The position numbers and the translations under genes were made by a program. Below are positions 24,273 through 32,079 of a stretch of DNA of 54,747 bases, piece after piece. The notes under the pieces were generated by a model that was not told the DNA's origin, searched no databases, and was given only the letters and a program-made list of their open reading frames with translations. Source of the stretch: Gammaproteobacteria bacterium (GTDB lineage: Bacteria > Pseudomonadota > Gammaproteobacteria > Pseudomonadales > Pseudohongiellaceae); NCBI GenBank assembly GCA_002723195.1, contig PBNR01000029.1:12870-67616 (forward strand), given 5' to 3'. Position 1 is the stretch's first letter, and each line of letters starts with the position of its first letter.

Positions 24273-25355
24273 TTTTTTATCAGATGATATGGAAAAGTGA
24301 TGCTCGCTAACGCTCGCTCTTCATGGCTTCGCCATGAAATATGGATCTACGATCTGAAGAAGGAGTGAAGCAAAGCATTTTCAATAACTGGGTGTGACGT
24401 GACCCTGTAAACCCCCCCGTCAGGGGGGACTCCCCAAGAATGGGGAAGCAAAGGGGTTGAAAAGAAGAAAGAAGAAAAAGAAAACTGGAACAATGACTCC
24501 GTAAGGAGGCCAGAGAACAGTTTTTGAAAATATGGAAAAGTTTTTGAAAATATTGAAGCAATATCTGAAAAATTGGAACAAAATGACTATATATCTTCTA
24601 ACTTCTTGATATATCTACTAAATATCCACTGATATGACTAAATCTTTTACTACAGATACACAAACTCCCCCGATAGGGGGTAAGAGCAAGCTAACGCTTG
24701 CAGCTTCTCGGTACATTTCAATGTATCGTTACGGGAACGGGAGGTGCTTCACTCTCCCATAACGTAAGTCTTGTGTGTTCATCACAGTCAAAAGTGAAGA
24801 AATGAACAAAGGAAAACTCGTATGAGTAAGACGGATAGTTAGACAACAATCTTTATGTCTATAATCGTAGTCCCCCGTAGCTTGATCACTGACTTTTTAC
24901 GTCTGACAAGTTATTCGTTAGTTTGAAGGTGGAACAAAACTTCCGTAAGGAATCAACAAAAGACCTTCTTTTCCTTTCACAGAAAAGAGCTAAAGTGACA
25001 AAAAGTGTGAATTTTTTGGAACCCCAATCTCTATTCTAAAGCACAAAAACTGCGTAAATGAGCGTTATAGGTTTACCATAAAGCCTTGTCGTTTCCTCAT
25101 TATAATCTCACAAAACACGAAAAAATCGGTCGGAATAAGCAACGTTAGAGCCTGCAAACCACCGTGATTACTGGCTTTTTCATAAATATAAGAACCACAG
25201 TATCACAAGTAGAGTCACCTATACCAAGGGGGCTCTACTATTTTTACACTATAAACCCAACCAACATGAAAGTGCGTATTTTATCAGTAAATTTAGTATA
25301 TATACTATCTTGATATGCTATACCCCTACTGGTAATCTTATTACAGGGACTTGAT
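24273..25355. other. 1.08-kb stretch without genes
   Basis: No frame with a ribosome site is visible on either strand. It holds a CTCGCTAACGCTCG copy (24303), hairpins CCCCCC-GT(C)A-GGGGGG (~24411) and CCCCC-GATA-GGGGG (~24667), and a tandem repeat of TTTTTGAAAATAT (about 24520-24553). AT-rich blocks follow (24580-24660 and 25260-25310). Near its right end AGTAGAG/CTCTACT plus a T run (25208-25245) looks like a terminator with no gene before it. That suggests an untranslated RNA or a replication/control region. Confidence 0.5.
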
Positions 25356-25787
25356 ATGGATAACACTAAATGGGAACTACAATTCAGTACTCTCTCTGCA
25401 TGGGTAGAGAAGAAAGGCTATAGGGTTATTGTAAAGAACGCAGTAGCTGACTGTATTGTATTTCAAGACAAGGTTATATATATCAATATGAACTACACCC
25501 CAGAGAATAAATTCTATACACTACTACATGAGTGTGGACACTTACTCTTGGAGAATGGGAAGAAGGTGTTCTTAGATGAACACCCTATCTACCCCTCTGA
25601 TATTCTTGATGGTAGAATTGAAAGAAGCAAAGCATATAAAGTATGTTTACTCTCAGAGGAAACTAATGCATGGAGGAAAGGGTGGCGGCTGGCCCGGCGA
25701 CTTGAACTCTATGTAAACAAAGAGAAATATCACAAGTCTATGGTAGATTCTGTCTGGAGCTACGTAGAAGACATAACTAAGAAGTAA
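25356..25787 (+). CDS. ImmA/IrrE-like zinc metallopeptidase, 143 aa
   Basis: A small protease with the zinc motif HECGH (in 'YTLLHECGHLLLENG', residues ~49-63) and a second motif 'SEETNAWRKGW' (~100) that supplies the third ligand Glu in this family. ImmA/IrrE peptidases cleave DNA-binding repressors. In phages they can act on host regulators or defence repressors, but the substrate here is unknown. The start lies after CAGGGACTTGAT, a weak site. It is followed by a 54-aa basic protein and opens the rightward AT-rich region. Confidence 0.75.
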   Translation: MDNTKWELQFSTLSAWVEKKGYRVIVKNAVADCIVFQDKVIYINMNYTPENKFYTLLHECGHLLLENGKKVFLDEHPIYPSDILDGRIERSKAYKVCLLSEETNAWRKGWRLARRLELYVNKEKYHKSMVDSVWSYVEDITKK

Positions 25788-25803
25788 TACTCCGGGAGGA
25801 ACT

Positions 25804-25968
25804 ATGTCAAAAAAGAAAACTAAAATAAAAGGAAGAAGCATGCCTGCACTCGGTATGATACTGAGAACAGGGAACCATGCTGGTCCCCACCACAACAGAA
25901 ATAAGCGTGTTGTGAAGGATGGCTTAGATCGAAAGGCTAAGCATAAGAAGAAAAGGGAAGAAGAGTAG
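25804..25968 (+). CDS. Very basic micropeptide, 54 aa
   Basis: ATG after GGGAGGAACT, 16 bases after the metallopeptidase. Lys/Arg/His-rich throughout (SKKKTKIKGR start, KAKHKKKREEE end) with a Gly/His centre. Probably binds nucleic acid. Unknown. Confidence 0.6.
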   Translation: MSKKKTKIKGRSMPALGMILRTGNHAGPHHNRNKRVVKDGLDRKAKHKKKREEE

Positions 25969-26030
25969 TAATCCCTTACGGAATTGGGTTTCTGGCATTT
26001 TTGCCAGTCACCCAAACACCCGAGTTCACC

Positions 26031-26357
26031 ATGAGTTCTTATTTCCTCATATATACTGACCCCTACAATGTAGTATATGGGTCTCCAACCAGTTTCTATC
26101 TCCGCTCCTACTCAAATACGACTCAAAGGAACATTGAAGATGCAGTAAGGTTTACATTCCCTTCTGCAGCTGTGATCTATGCTCCTCAAATAACTAAAAA
26201 ATTTGAAGACGAAGATAAGAAGCTGAAATCGAAAAATCGCGCGACCCCAAGGCTCATTGATGGAATATCAGTACTCAATGAAGAAGAGTGGTATACGCGT
26301 AATAAACATTCACAATATGTATCATATGGTGAGTGGCTGCTGAATGGCTTACTATAA
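26031..26357 (+). CDS. Hypothetical protein, 108 aa
   Basis: Start at the ATG at 26031; the upstream TTG in frame lacks a ribosome site. Tyr/Ser-rich N-terminal half ('MSSYFLIYTDPYNVVYGSP') and charged C-terminal half. Unknown. Confidence 0.65.
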   Translation: MSSYFLIYTDPYNVVYGSPTSFYLRSYSNTTQRNIEDAVRFTFPSAAVIYAPQITKKFEDEDKKLKSKNRATPRLIDGISVLNEEEWYTRNKHSQYVSYGEWLLNGLL

Positions 26358-26379
26358 GTCAAATAGCAACGGCACATAT

Positions 26380-26440
26380 CTCCCCCTTACGGGGGAGCCT
26401 CAAGGCTCGGCTTAGTCCTAAGACTAAGAGAGTCTTTTTT
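26380..26440 (+). terminator. Tandem hairpins with terminator tail
   Basis: First hairpin CTCCCCC-TTAC-GGGGGAG (26380-26397). Then CTTAGTC/GACTAAG (26411-26428) competes with GACT/AGTC directly before T6 (26422-26440), so two folds are mutually exclusive. Confidence 0.55.
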
Positions 26441-26457
26441 ATACAGGAGGAACTATT

Positions 26458-26967
26458 ATGAGTGCCAGAACAATTAGAAATGTAATTTACACAGCAGCTT
26501 TCATTGACTTACCTCAATGGGATGAATCTTCACCTATTGATATGAAACGTCTCCTGGATACTACTACAAGTATCCTCGGACCCAAAAATCAAAATCCCAC
26601 AGGGATCCTGAAGAATGTCTATTTGCACCACATGACAATAGCATTCCGACCAACAATCTTTGAATATAATCAGCTTGATTATGGCAAAGAAACAACTCTT
26701 TACCTGGTAGGTATTGCTGGAAACGAAAAGGCTCAAGCCTTTTTAGTTGAAACTGTACTACCGGTGAAAAATAAATACCCTCATATAACTATCTCTACAG
26801 CTGAAGGAGTATCACCTGCATACTCTAATCAGTTGTTTGATGAAGTAGAGTGCGTTCAACTCATGGATCCAATCGAACTAAAAGCACGTATCGGTTGGTT
26901 TGATGGACGCCAACAACAATATAACCGAATTATGACGGAGGTTGAGAGACATGTCAGTCAACGATAA
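26458..26967 (+). CDS. 2H phosphoesterase-like protein, 169 aa
   Basis: Two H-x-[TS] motifs mark the 2H phosphodiesterase fold: 'LHHMTIAFRP' (~residue 59) and 'YPHITISTAEG' (~109), the latter followed by 'PAYSN'. Members hydrolyse or form 2',3'- or 2'-5' phosphodiester bonds. They include LigT, the CPDase domain of tRNA ligases, and the phage anti-CBASS enzyme Acb1. The start follows AGGAGGAACTATT. Its neighbours form a four-gene overlapping operon. Whether it repairs RNA or degrades a signalling nucleotide cannot be told from sequence. Confidence 0.7.
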   Translation: MSARTIRNVIYTAAFIDLPQWDESSPIDMKRLLDTTTSILGPKNQNPTGILKNVYLHHMTIAFRPTIFEYNQLDYGKETTLYLVGIAGNEKAQAFLVETVLPVKNKYPHITISTAEGVSPAYSNQLFDEVECVQLMDPIELKARIGWFDGRQQQYNRIMTEVERHVSQR

Positions 26968-27220
26968 AACTGAACTCTTTTCACTGTATTGGTATGATCC
27001 TGATGGACGACAATACGCTGAAATCAAGCATGTACCTTGTGATGAGAAGTTTGTTAGCGCACTAAAGCGACTCACTCAAGGACCGGCAGCTCAAATTGGA
27101 GCAGTAACTAAAGTTGTAGTTACTGATCAGATGGACTTCACCAATTTCCTTTGGGAAAAAGGTGTTGTTATCTTCCCTACAAAAGAAGATGTAGCTGATG
27201 CTGAGGGTCAGGGTGTATAA
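26951..27220 (+). CDS. Hypothetical protein, 89 aa
   Basis: ATG at 26951 overlapping the end of the 2H gene, with GGAGG 11 bases upstream. Soluble alpha/beta sequence ('ELFSLYWYDPDGRQYAEIK', 'GAVTKVVVTDQMDF'). Its stop overlaps the next start by one base. Confidence 0.7.
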   Translation: MSVNDKTELFSLYWYDPDGRQYAEIKHVPCDEKFVSALKRLTQGPAAQIGAVTKVVVTDQMDFTNFLWEKGVVIFPTKEDVADAEGQGV

Positions 27221-27642
27221 TGCCTGATTATTCAGCATGTTACGGAACAAACTGTGCAATTAGAAACGGGTGTGCACGTTTCCGCATGGTACCCGGAACA
27301 AGACAATCTATTACGCAACCAGAGAACAAAGAAACAGTTACCCATAGGGATCACTGTGAAATATTCTGGGATATTAGAAAAGACGTACCATTTGTTTGTG
27401 GTCCAACTGACTCAAACCTACAAAGACATGAGCTTATCAGACTTATAAAAGTCAGATGGTGTAACCACCACGCTGAATTTTCTGATTGGCTTCTTGAAAG
27501 GTTTACAGATGAACAAATTGGTAAGCTTTTAGAAGAGCTAAGAGATGATGAGCGCTGTGACGAACAGGGAACCACGTCTTGCAGTGGACCACCACCTTCT
27601 GTTTGGGCCGGTGTATTCAAGGAAGGTGAGGAACACGGCTGA
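27220..27642 (+). CDS. Cys-rich hypothetical protein, 140 aa
   Basis: Translationally coupled to the preceding gene. The N-terminus has three spaced Cys (ACYGTNC...GC, residues 7-18), then 'FRMVPGTRQSITQ', more Cys/His (HRDHCEIFW, VRWCNHHAEF) and a Cys pair near the end. It probably binds zinc. I do not recognise the family. Confidence 0.7.
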   Translation: MPDYSACYGTNCAIRNGCARFRMVPGTRQSITQPENKETVTHRDHCEIFWDIRKDVPFVCGPTDSNLQRHELIRLIKVRWCNHHAEFSDWLLERFTDEQIGKLLEELRDDERCDEQGTTSCSGPPPSVWAGVFKEGEEHG

Positions 27643-27674
27643 GGCAGATGCCTGATCTAAAATGGAGAAGAGAT

Positions 27675-27699
27675 CACCCCCGTATGGGGGTGCCTTTTT
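27675..27699 (+). terminator. Intrinsic terminator
   Basis: CACCCCC-GTAT-GGGGGTG then CCTTTTT, ending a few bases before the next start. Confidence 0.75.
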
Positions 27700-27702
27700 G
27701 AA

Positions 27703-27897
27703 ATGACTGATAAAAAGACTGATAAAACGACATACTGGATCATAGATGCAACAATCATTGGGCAATTCAATAGCGAAAAAGAAGCTATAGAAGCGCTTGA
27801 AAAAGAATCAACAATGGTTGAAATAGCCATTGGAGATAAAATAGTACACTTACCTAAAGATAAAATAGGTATCTGTCCAGAAGAACTACTCCCCTAA
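27703..27897 (+). CDS. Small hypothetical protein, 64 aa
   Basis: The ATG lies directly after the terminator T run with no clear ribosome site. The layout 'YWIIDATIIGQFNSEKEAIEAL...VEIAIGDKIVHLPKDKI' matches, segment for segment, the 69-aa protein at 32080 ('WFITIKKMYLAGPFYTQNQA...IEIKGETFTIPRNQI'), so the two look like distant paralogues. The stop codon sits in a CCCTAA repeat. Confidence 0.6.
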   Translation: MTDKKTDKTTYWIIDATIIGQFNSEKEAIEALEKESTMVEIAIGDKIVHLPKDKIGICPEELLP

Positions 27898-27959
27898 CCC
27901 TAACCCTAACCATGCAAGGAGAAGGTAGGGTGTGGAAATGTTCTGTTATACCACATGTA

Positions 27960-27989
27960 GATAGCCCCAATTCTGGGGCTATCTTTTTC
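27960..27989 (+). terminator. Intrinsic terminator
   Basis: GATAGCCCCA-ATTC-TGGGGCTATC followed by T5CTT. Confidence 0.8.
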
Positions 27990-28865
27990 TTACCCCCTTA
28001 CGGGGGTAAATTTCTGGTTGGCGGGACAGGATTGAGCTAAGACTCAATCTTTCGCCCGACGAAACGTAGCAATCGTTAGAGACAGGAACTAGTCAGAAAA
28101 CCCTATCTAATATATATAGAGCGTAGCATGTAGGGATGCCGCATATAACAAAAGCAATATACCCTAATATATTGCCTGAGAACTACAATGGAACAAGAGA
28201 GAAGGAAACTTCGCTCTTATTCTTTTCAAAGAAAAAGCAAGTGGCTGACTGAGCCGAATGTTACAGTAACATCAAAATCTGATCGCATACAACATAGAAG
28301 ATATGTTTCTATCTCAGATTACCATAATACGAGAAGATAGACGTACTATTTATCTCTAAATGGTCCAGTGAAACAACAGGATATAATTATGTCAGCTGAC
28401 GTTTCTATGTTTTAGCGTCAAGAAGAAACATTGTGCCATCCCAGGTAAGGCATGAATCCTGGGAATTACTTTTCTACCCCTTACGGGGTAAATTATTGCC
28501 ATGGTATGGTCAAATTACCAAGTAAATCTTGGGAAAATCCTACTAATACAACTAGCGAACCATGGTTTCATGCTGCTTACGCAGCATAACAAAGGCAGGC
28601 TTACTGCAGAGAACAGGGGTAACATAAGTGTTAACAGCTTAGATACAACTGGTCACTGTACTACTGTCAAAAGTGTATAGATCCAACACAACGACCATTC
28701 ATTGGTTATGAGTGGAGAGAGTGGCTACTAAGCCTGCTTCAGCATGTGGAGCTATGGGATTGTGAGAAACGCTTATTAACCAAAGACACTCAGGACTTTT
28801 AGTAAAAGGCTCTGAGCTCAGAAATGAGTCTCTCAAAAACATAAGTAGCAGGATAAAAGCTTTAT
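27990..28865. other. 0.88-kb stretch without genes
   Basis: No convincing frame. It contains UUAC-capped hairpins at 27990-28009, 28475-28490 and 28570-28587, a stem ATTGAG/CTCAAT near 28031, and a repeated CATCCCAGG/CCTGGG pairing near 28437-28462. It ends at a strong terminator (28866). The density of stems and the terminal position of a terminator suggest one or more untranslated RNAs. Confidence 0.45.
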
Positions 28866-28895
28866 AGACTACCCGTAGTGGTAGTCTTTTTTTTA
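28866..28895 (+). terminator. Intrinsic terminator
   Basis: AGACTACC-CGTAGT-GGTAGTCT then eight T. It ends the gene-free stretch, and the next ribosome site follows directly. Confidence 0.8.
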
Positions 28896-28904
28896 GGAGG
28901 GAAT

Positions 28905-29312
28905 ATGAAAGTAGTGAATTTATATAAAGAAAAATATGACGTATATATTGGAAGAAAAGGTAAGGGTCAGAGCGGTTATTTTGGAAGTCCAATTATAATT
29001 GGTAAACCCTGTCCTCTTTGCAACCAGATACACAATGATAATGGGTCAACTCTTCCTTGTTATACAAAGTATGCAAGGCATAGAGTAACTGTTGATCCTA
29101 AATTCAAAGAAGCAGTCCTTGCCCTTAGGGGCAAAATTTTAGGTTGTTTCTGCAAACCAAAACCATGCCATGGTGATGTATTAGCAGAAATATGCAATGA
29201 GTTGAACAAAGAAAATACTGCTATCTGTGAATTCTGCAACGTGTTGCACACAGAAGGTGAATACCGTTTTGGTAAACACATCTGTAACAAATGCATAAAT
29301 GAGGAGTCTTAA
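28905..29312 (+). CDS. DUF4326-like protein with zinc-finger tail, 135 aa
   Basis: Start at the ATG at 28905 after AGGAGGGAAT. The core shows the DUF4326 pattern: 'YIGRKGKGQSGYFGSPI', 'CYTKYARHRV', 'VLALRGKILGCFCKPKPCHGDVLAE'. The last ~30 residues add a CxxC...CxxC finger (CEFCNVL...HICNKC). The biochemical role of DUF4326 is not established to my knowledge. Its stop overlaps the macro-domain gene region, tying it to the ADP-ribose theme of this cluster. Confidence 0.7.
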   Translation: MKVVNLYKEKYDVYIGRKGKGQSGYFGSPIIIGKPCPLCNQIHNDNGSTLPCYTKYARHRVTVDPKFKEAVLALRGKILGCFCKPKPCHGDVLAEICNELNKENTAICEFCNVLHTEGEYRFGKHICNKCINEES

Positions 29313-29313
29313 A

Positions 29314-29838
29314 TTGATTGAAATAACTGGAAACCTATGGGAATACATAGGAGAAGCAGATTGTATCTGCATTACAACAAATGGCTTTGTTAAAAAGAAT
29401 GGTGAAGCCGTTATGGGGAAAGGTTGTGCAAAGCAAGCACTAACGCGTTACCCCGACATTGGTCTTCGTCTTGGCACTATGCTAAAGAACGAGGGAAATA
29501 AACCCGTAGAATTATATCAAGACAGCGGTACTCGTATCTGGAGTTTTCCTGTAAAACCCAGAACCGTGCCATATCTTCTTGAAGGTCAGAATGTTGTTGA
29601 GCATATGCGAAACAAATTCAAAAAAGATGATATGGTCCCAGGTTGGGCCGCTAAAGCTTGTATTAATTTGATATTGCAAAGTGCAGCCATCTTACAAAAG
29701 TATGCTGACAGCAATAAATGGGAAAGTGTAATTATCCCCAGACCAGGATGTGGAGCTGGGGAGCTGAATTGGGACTATGTTAGTTCTAAGTTACATCCGC
29801 TCCTAGATGATAGGTTCAAAACGATCACTTACAGGTGA
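29314..29838 (+). CDS. Macro-domain protein (ADP-ribose binding), 174 aa
   Basis: I favour the TTG at 29314, since GAGGAG lies seven bases upstream; an ATG at 29299 gives five more residues. The macro fold is seen in 'EADCICITTNGFVKKNGEAVMGKG' (ligand loop 1) and 'IIPRPGCGAGELNW' (loop 2). Phage macro domains remove or bind ADP-ribose species, including Appr-1''-p from tRNA splicing and ADP-ribosyl marks. In this cluster it may erase host ADP-ribosylation or handle NAD-derived signals, which is inference. Confidence 0.8.
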   Translation: MIEITGNLWEYIGEADCICITTNGFVKKNGEAVMGKGCAKQALTRYPDIGLRLGTMLKNEGNKPVELYQDSGTRIWSFPVKPRTVPYLLEGQNVVEHMRNKFKKDDMVPGWAAKACINLILQSAAILQKYADSNKWESVIIPRPGCGAGELNWDYVSSKLHPLLDDRFKTITYR

Positions 29839-29841
29839 CAG

Positions 29842-29885
29842 AATGCCCCCCGTAAGGGGGGCATTTATAGGGCGTTCACACGCCC
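29842..29885 (+). terminator. Two tandem GC hairpins
   Basis: AATGCCCCCC-GTAA-GGGGGGCATT (29842-29865) and GGGCGT-TCAC-ACGCCC (29870-29885). The first has a short T run; the second has none. Confidence 0.6.
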
Positions 29886-29961
29886 CAATTTGCTGGCTGC
29901 AGGGGAGGGGAATCTATCTCTGCAGGTCGATAACCAAAAGATTGACAAGGGAGAAATATTT

Positions 29962-30963
29962 ATGACCGACAACATTGAGTTTATTCTAACCTCCGACCCC
30001 ACCGTCGCAAGGAAGATTATACAATCTGACAACCCACCACTCGTTACAATTGAAGCAGAGTACGGCAGCTATGTTGCAGAAGGAACGCAGTATACTGCTG
30101 CACACCATCAAGCAACTGGACCGTACACCAATGACAATCCATCACCATGCTGTGATATCAATATTCCAACTTTGAATAATGGTACAGTTCTAGTGAGTCA
30201 TGTTGACCTGGATACAGTGGGTGGTTGTCTTCGAACTACTAATGAATGGAAAGAGAAGCTTTTCAATTCAGACACAAATCATTTCTGGCAATTTGCTGGG
30301 TGGGTGGACGTCAAGGGTCCACATATGATGAGAAACTTTCCGACTCAAACGGATAAGGATACCATCATCAACCAGCTGACTGCTTATTGGGCTTGGCACG
30401 ACAAGAATATGGGTTCTCTTCGTACAAACCAAGGAGAAAGCTTGGACATCACCAAAAGTGTAATGTCTGCAGCTAACGCTCTCCAACATATTTTGAATAA
30501 CAACCCAGAATACATCGATCAGGGTATTGAATTTCAGAAGAAGGAGGCTGCACTTGCTGCGGAATCGTTTCGTGATATTCTTTACATTGGAGATGGAAGC
30601 GATAAGATTAAAATCGTCACTCGTAATAGTGATAAGTTTACGAATCATCTTTATGACCTTGGCGAAAACGGTCTTGCAGACATTGTTATTGCGTATAACA
30701 ATAAATATGGATCGATCACTCTTTCTTACGCACAGTGGGAAGATCGATATATGGACCTCCAAATTGCTCCGTGCTTTGAAATCATGCAAAGTATCTGGGG
30801 TAACACCGCAGGTGGACACGCTGGTATTGCAGGCAGTCCCAGAGAGTTGCGTGTAGAAGAATCTATGATTCAAAATGTCTGCGCAAAACTCGTTGATTAT
30901 CGAAACAATTGTTTGTATGAAGATGATCAACTTCAAAAGGAACTAGCAGAAATTCCATTCTAA
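29962..30963 (+). CDS. DHH/DHHA1-like phosphoesterase candidate, 333 aa
   Basis: Start at 29962 after AAGGGAGAAATATTT. 'TVLVSHVDLDTVGG' (~75-88) resembles the metal-binding H-x-D-x-D...G of DHH proteins. 'GGHAGIAGSPRE' near residue 277 resembles the DHHA1 GGGHxxAAG motif. Other conserved-looking blocks are 'AAHHQATGPY' and 'FAGWVDVKGPHMM'. DHH enzymes degrade pApA, cyclic dinucleotides, short RNA or polyphosphate. The spacing is unusual, so it could be an undescribed branch. Located between the macro-domain and MazG-like genes. Confidence 0.55.
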   Translation: MTDNIEFILTSDPTVARKIIQSDNPPLVTIEAEYGSYVAEGTQYTAAHHQATGPYTNDNPSPCCDINIPTLNNGTVLVSHVDLDTVGGCLRTTNEWKEKLFNSDTNHFWQFAGWVDVKGPHMMRNFPTQTDKDTIINQLTAYWAWHDKNMGSLRTNQGESLDITKSVMSAANALQHILNNNPEYIDQGIEFQKKEAALAAESFRDILYIGDGSDKIKIVTRNSDKFTNHLYDLGENGLADIVIAYNNKYGSITLSYAQWEDRYMDLQIAPCFEIMQSIWGNTAGGHAGIAGSPRELRVEESMIQNVCAKLVDYRNNCLYEDDQLQKELAEIPF

Positions 30964-30994
30964 ACCACCCCATGTAGCTCTATATGAGGTACAT

Positions 30995-31023
30995 TTGGTC
31001 CCCCGAAAGGGGGGCCAATTTTA
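30995..31023 (+). terminator. Intrinsic terminator
   Basis: TTGGTCCCCC-GAAA-GGGGGGCCAA followed by TTTTAT. Confidence 0.75.
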
Positions 31024-31046
31024 TAATTCATATCACAAGGAAATAA

Positions 31047-31322
31047 ATGAAATATACTGAAATAGGCCAACAGATAGGTCAACTAGTCCAACAAAAAAAT
31101 GAAGCTTACGGTGATAGCTTCTCTAAATCAGAAGATATTCTAAAAGTTCTCTTCCCTAATGGAGTGCAACCAAACCAATACAGAGACCTTCTGGCAATAA
31201 CACGAATTATTGATAAGCTATTTCGCATCGCCACAAATAAAGATGCTTTAGGTGAAAACCCTTGGTCCGATATATGTGGCTATGCCATTCTAGCAATCTC
31301 AACAACATCAGACAAAAAATAG
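31047..31322 (+). CDS. MazG/Nmad1 (DUF1599)-like nucleotide enzyme, 91 aa
   Basis: The pattern 'QKNEAYGDSFSKSEDILKVLFP', 'YRDLLAITRIIDKLFRIAT' and 'LGENPWSDICGYAIL' is that of small all-helical phage proteins grouped with MazG-like pyrophosphohydrolases or the nucleotide-modification-associated domain 1. The acidic residues that would bind Mg2+ are in the first and third blocks. Likely acts on nucleotides; the exact substrate is unknown. Start after AAGGAAATAA. Confidence 0.6.
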   Translation: MKYTEIGQQIGQLVQQKNEAYGDSFSKSEDILKVLFPNGVQPNQYRDLLAITRIIDKLFRIATNKDALGENPWSDICGYAILAISTTSDKK

Positions 31323-31327
31323 ATAGT

Positions 31328-31343
31328 TGCGGCTTACGCCGCA
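31328..31343 (+). repeat. UUAC-capped hairpin
   Basis: TGCGGC-TTAC-GCCGCA, the same capped-stem design seen at nine other intergenic sites. No T run, so perhaps an RNA-stability element. Confidence 0.5.
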
Positions 31344-31390
31344 TATAGTGGGGTAGCATAAGTTACCTTTTTAACAAAAGGAGAATAACC

Positions 31391-31942
31391 ATGAAACTAA
31401 TGATTACAGGTCATAGGCCAGTAAAATTGGGGGGTTATAGTCCAGAGAACCCTCTAAAACAGAAGCTAATGTGGAAGTTTGGAGAAATTCTCGATAGAGC
31501 TATTATTGCAGCCAATAGAAAAGAGGAGAATTTGGCAGTAATATCTGGTATGGCTCTAGGATGCGACCAGTGGTGGGCTTCTGTTGCTTTAGAAAAAGAA
31601 GTAGAAGTCTACGCTTATATCCCGTTTGAAGGACAAGAAAGCAAGTGGCCGTCTACAGCGCAACAGCTATACAGTGCACTCATTAGCAAGTGCAAAAGGA
31701 TAAAAGTATCCTGTAACGCAGGTTATGCAGCATGGAAAATGCAAAAGAGAAATCGCGATATGGTCGACGATGCTGATTTTTGCATTGCTGTCTGGGACGG
31801 AAGTACAGGCGGCACTGCCAACTGTGTTAACTATATCAAGCTTAAAAGAAAGCCTCTGTTGCTAATTAACCCGAATACCCTAGAAGAAGAATGGTATCAA
31901 TATGATGATAACATTCAATATAGAAACGCACGAGTTGCATAA
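31391..31942 (+). CDS. YpsA/SLOG-type nucleotide-binding protein, 183 aa
   Basis: Start after AAGGAGAATAACC. The Rossmannoid SLOG pattern is clear: 'MITGHRPVKLGGY' at the N-terminus, 'VISGMALGCDQWWA' (~55), 'IPFEGQESKWP' (~82), 'MQKRNRDMVDDADFCIAVWDGSTGGTANCV' split across ~116-145. SLOG proteins bind nucleotide or ADP-ribose derivatives, and relatives act as sensors or hydrolases in defence and signalling. Its company with a macro-domain gene and other nucleotide enzymes supports a nucleotide-metabolite role. Confidence 0.8.
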   Translation: MKLMITGHRPVKLGGYSPENPLKQKLMWKFGEILDRAIIAANRKEENLAVISGMALGCDQWWASVALEKEVEVYAYIPFEGQESKWPSTAQQLYSALISKCKRIKVSCNAGYAAWKMQKRNRDMVDDADFCIAVWDGSTGGTANCVNYIKLKRKPLLLINPNTLEEEWYQYDDNIQYRNARVA

Positions 31943-31964
31943 AAGCATATATATCTTGTGACTA

Positions 31965-32007
31965 AAGTATCAGATCTGGTAATTAATCCAGTCTGGTACT
32001 TTTTTTT
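31965..32007 (+). terminator. Intrinsic terminator
   Basis: Imperfect stem AGTATCAGATCTGG with CCAGTCTGGTACT, then eight T. Confidence 0.65.
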
Positions 32008-32079
32008 AACAGTGGCTTTATGGTAAATTTACCCAATATTCTTCTTTAGAAGAAAGAACTACTCACAAGGTAATATATA

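Noticed and set aside
27893-27912. Telomere-like (CCCTAA)3 repeat
   Set aside because: Only three units, overlapping a stop codon, at an internal position. Most likely chance; no sign of a genome end.
28381-28415. Tiny frames within the 27.9-28.9 kb gap
   Set aside because: The longest with an ATG is about eight codons and has no ribosome site.
30268-30936. Long open frame of 222 codons on the minus strand
   Set aside because: It lies antisense within the DHH-like gene, has no ribosome site and has an implausible composition, so it is a shadow frame.
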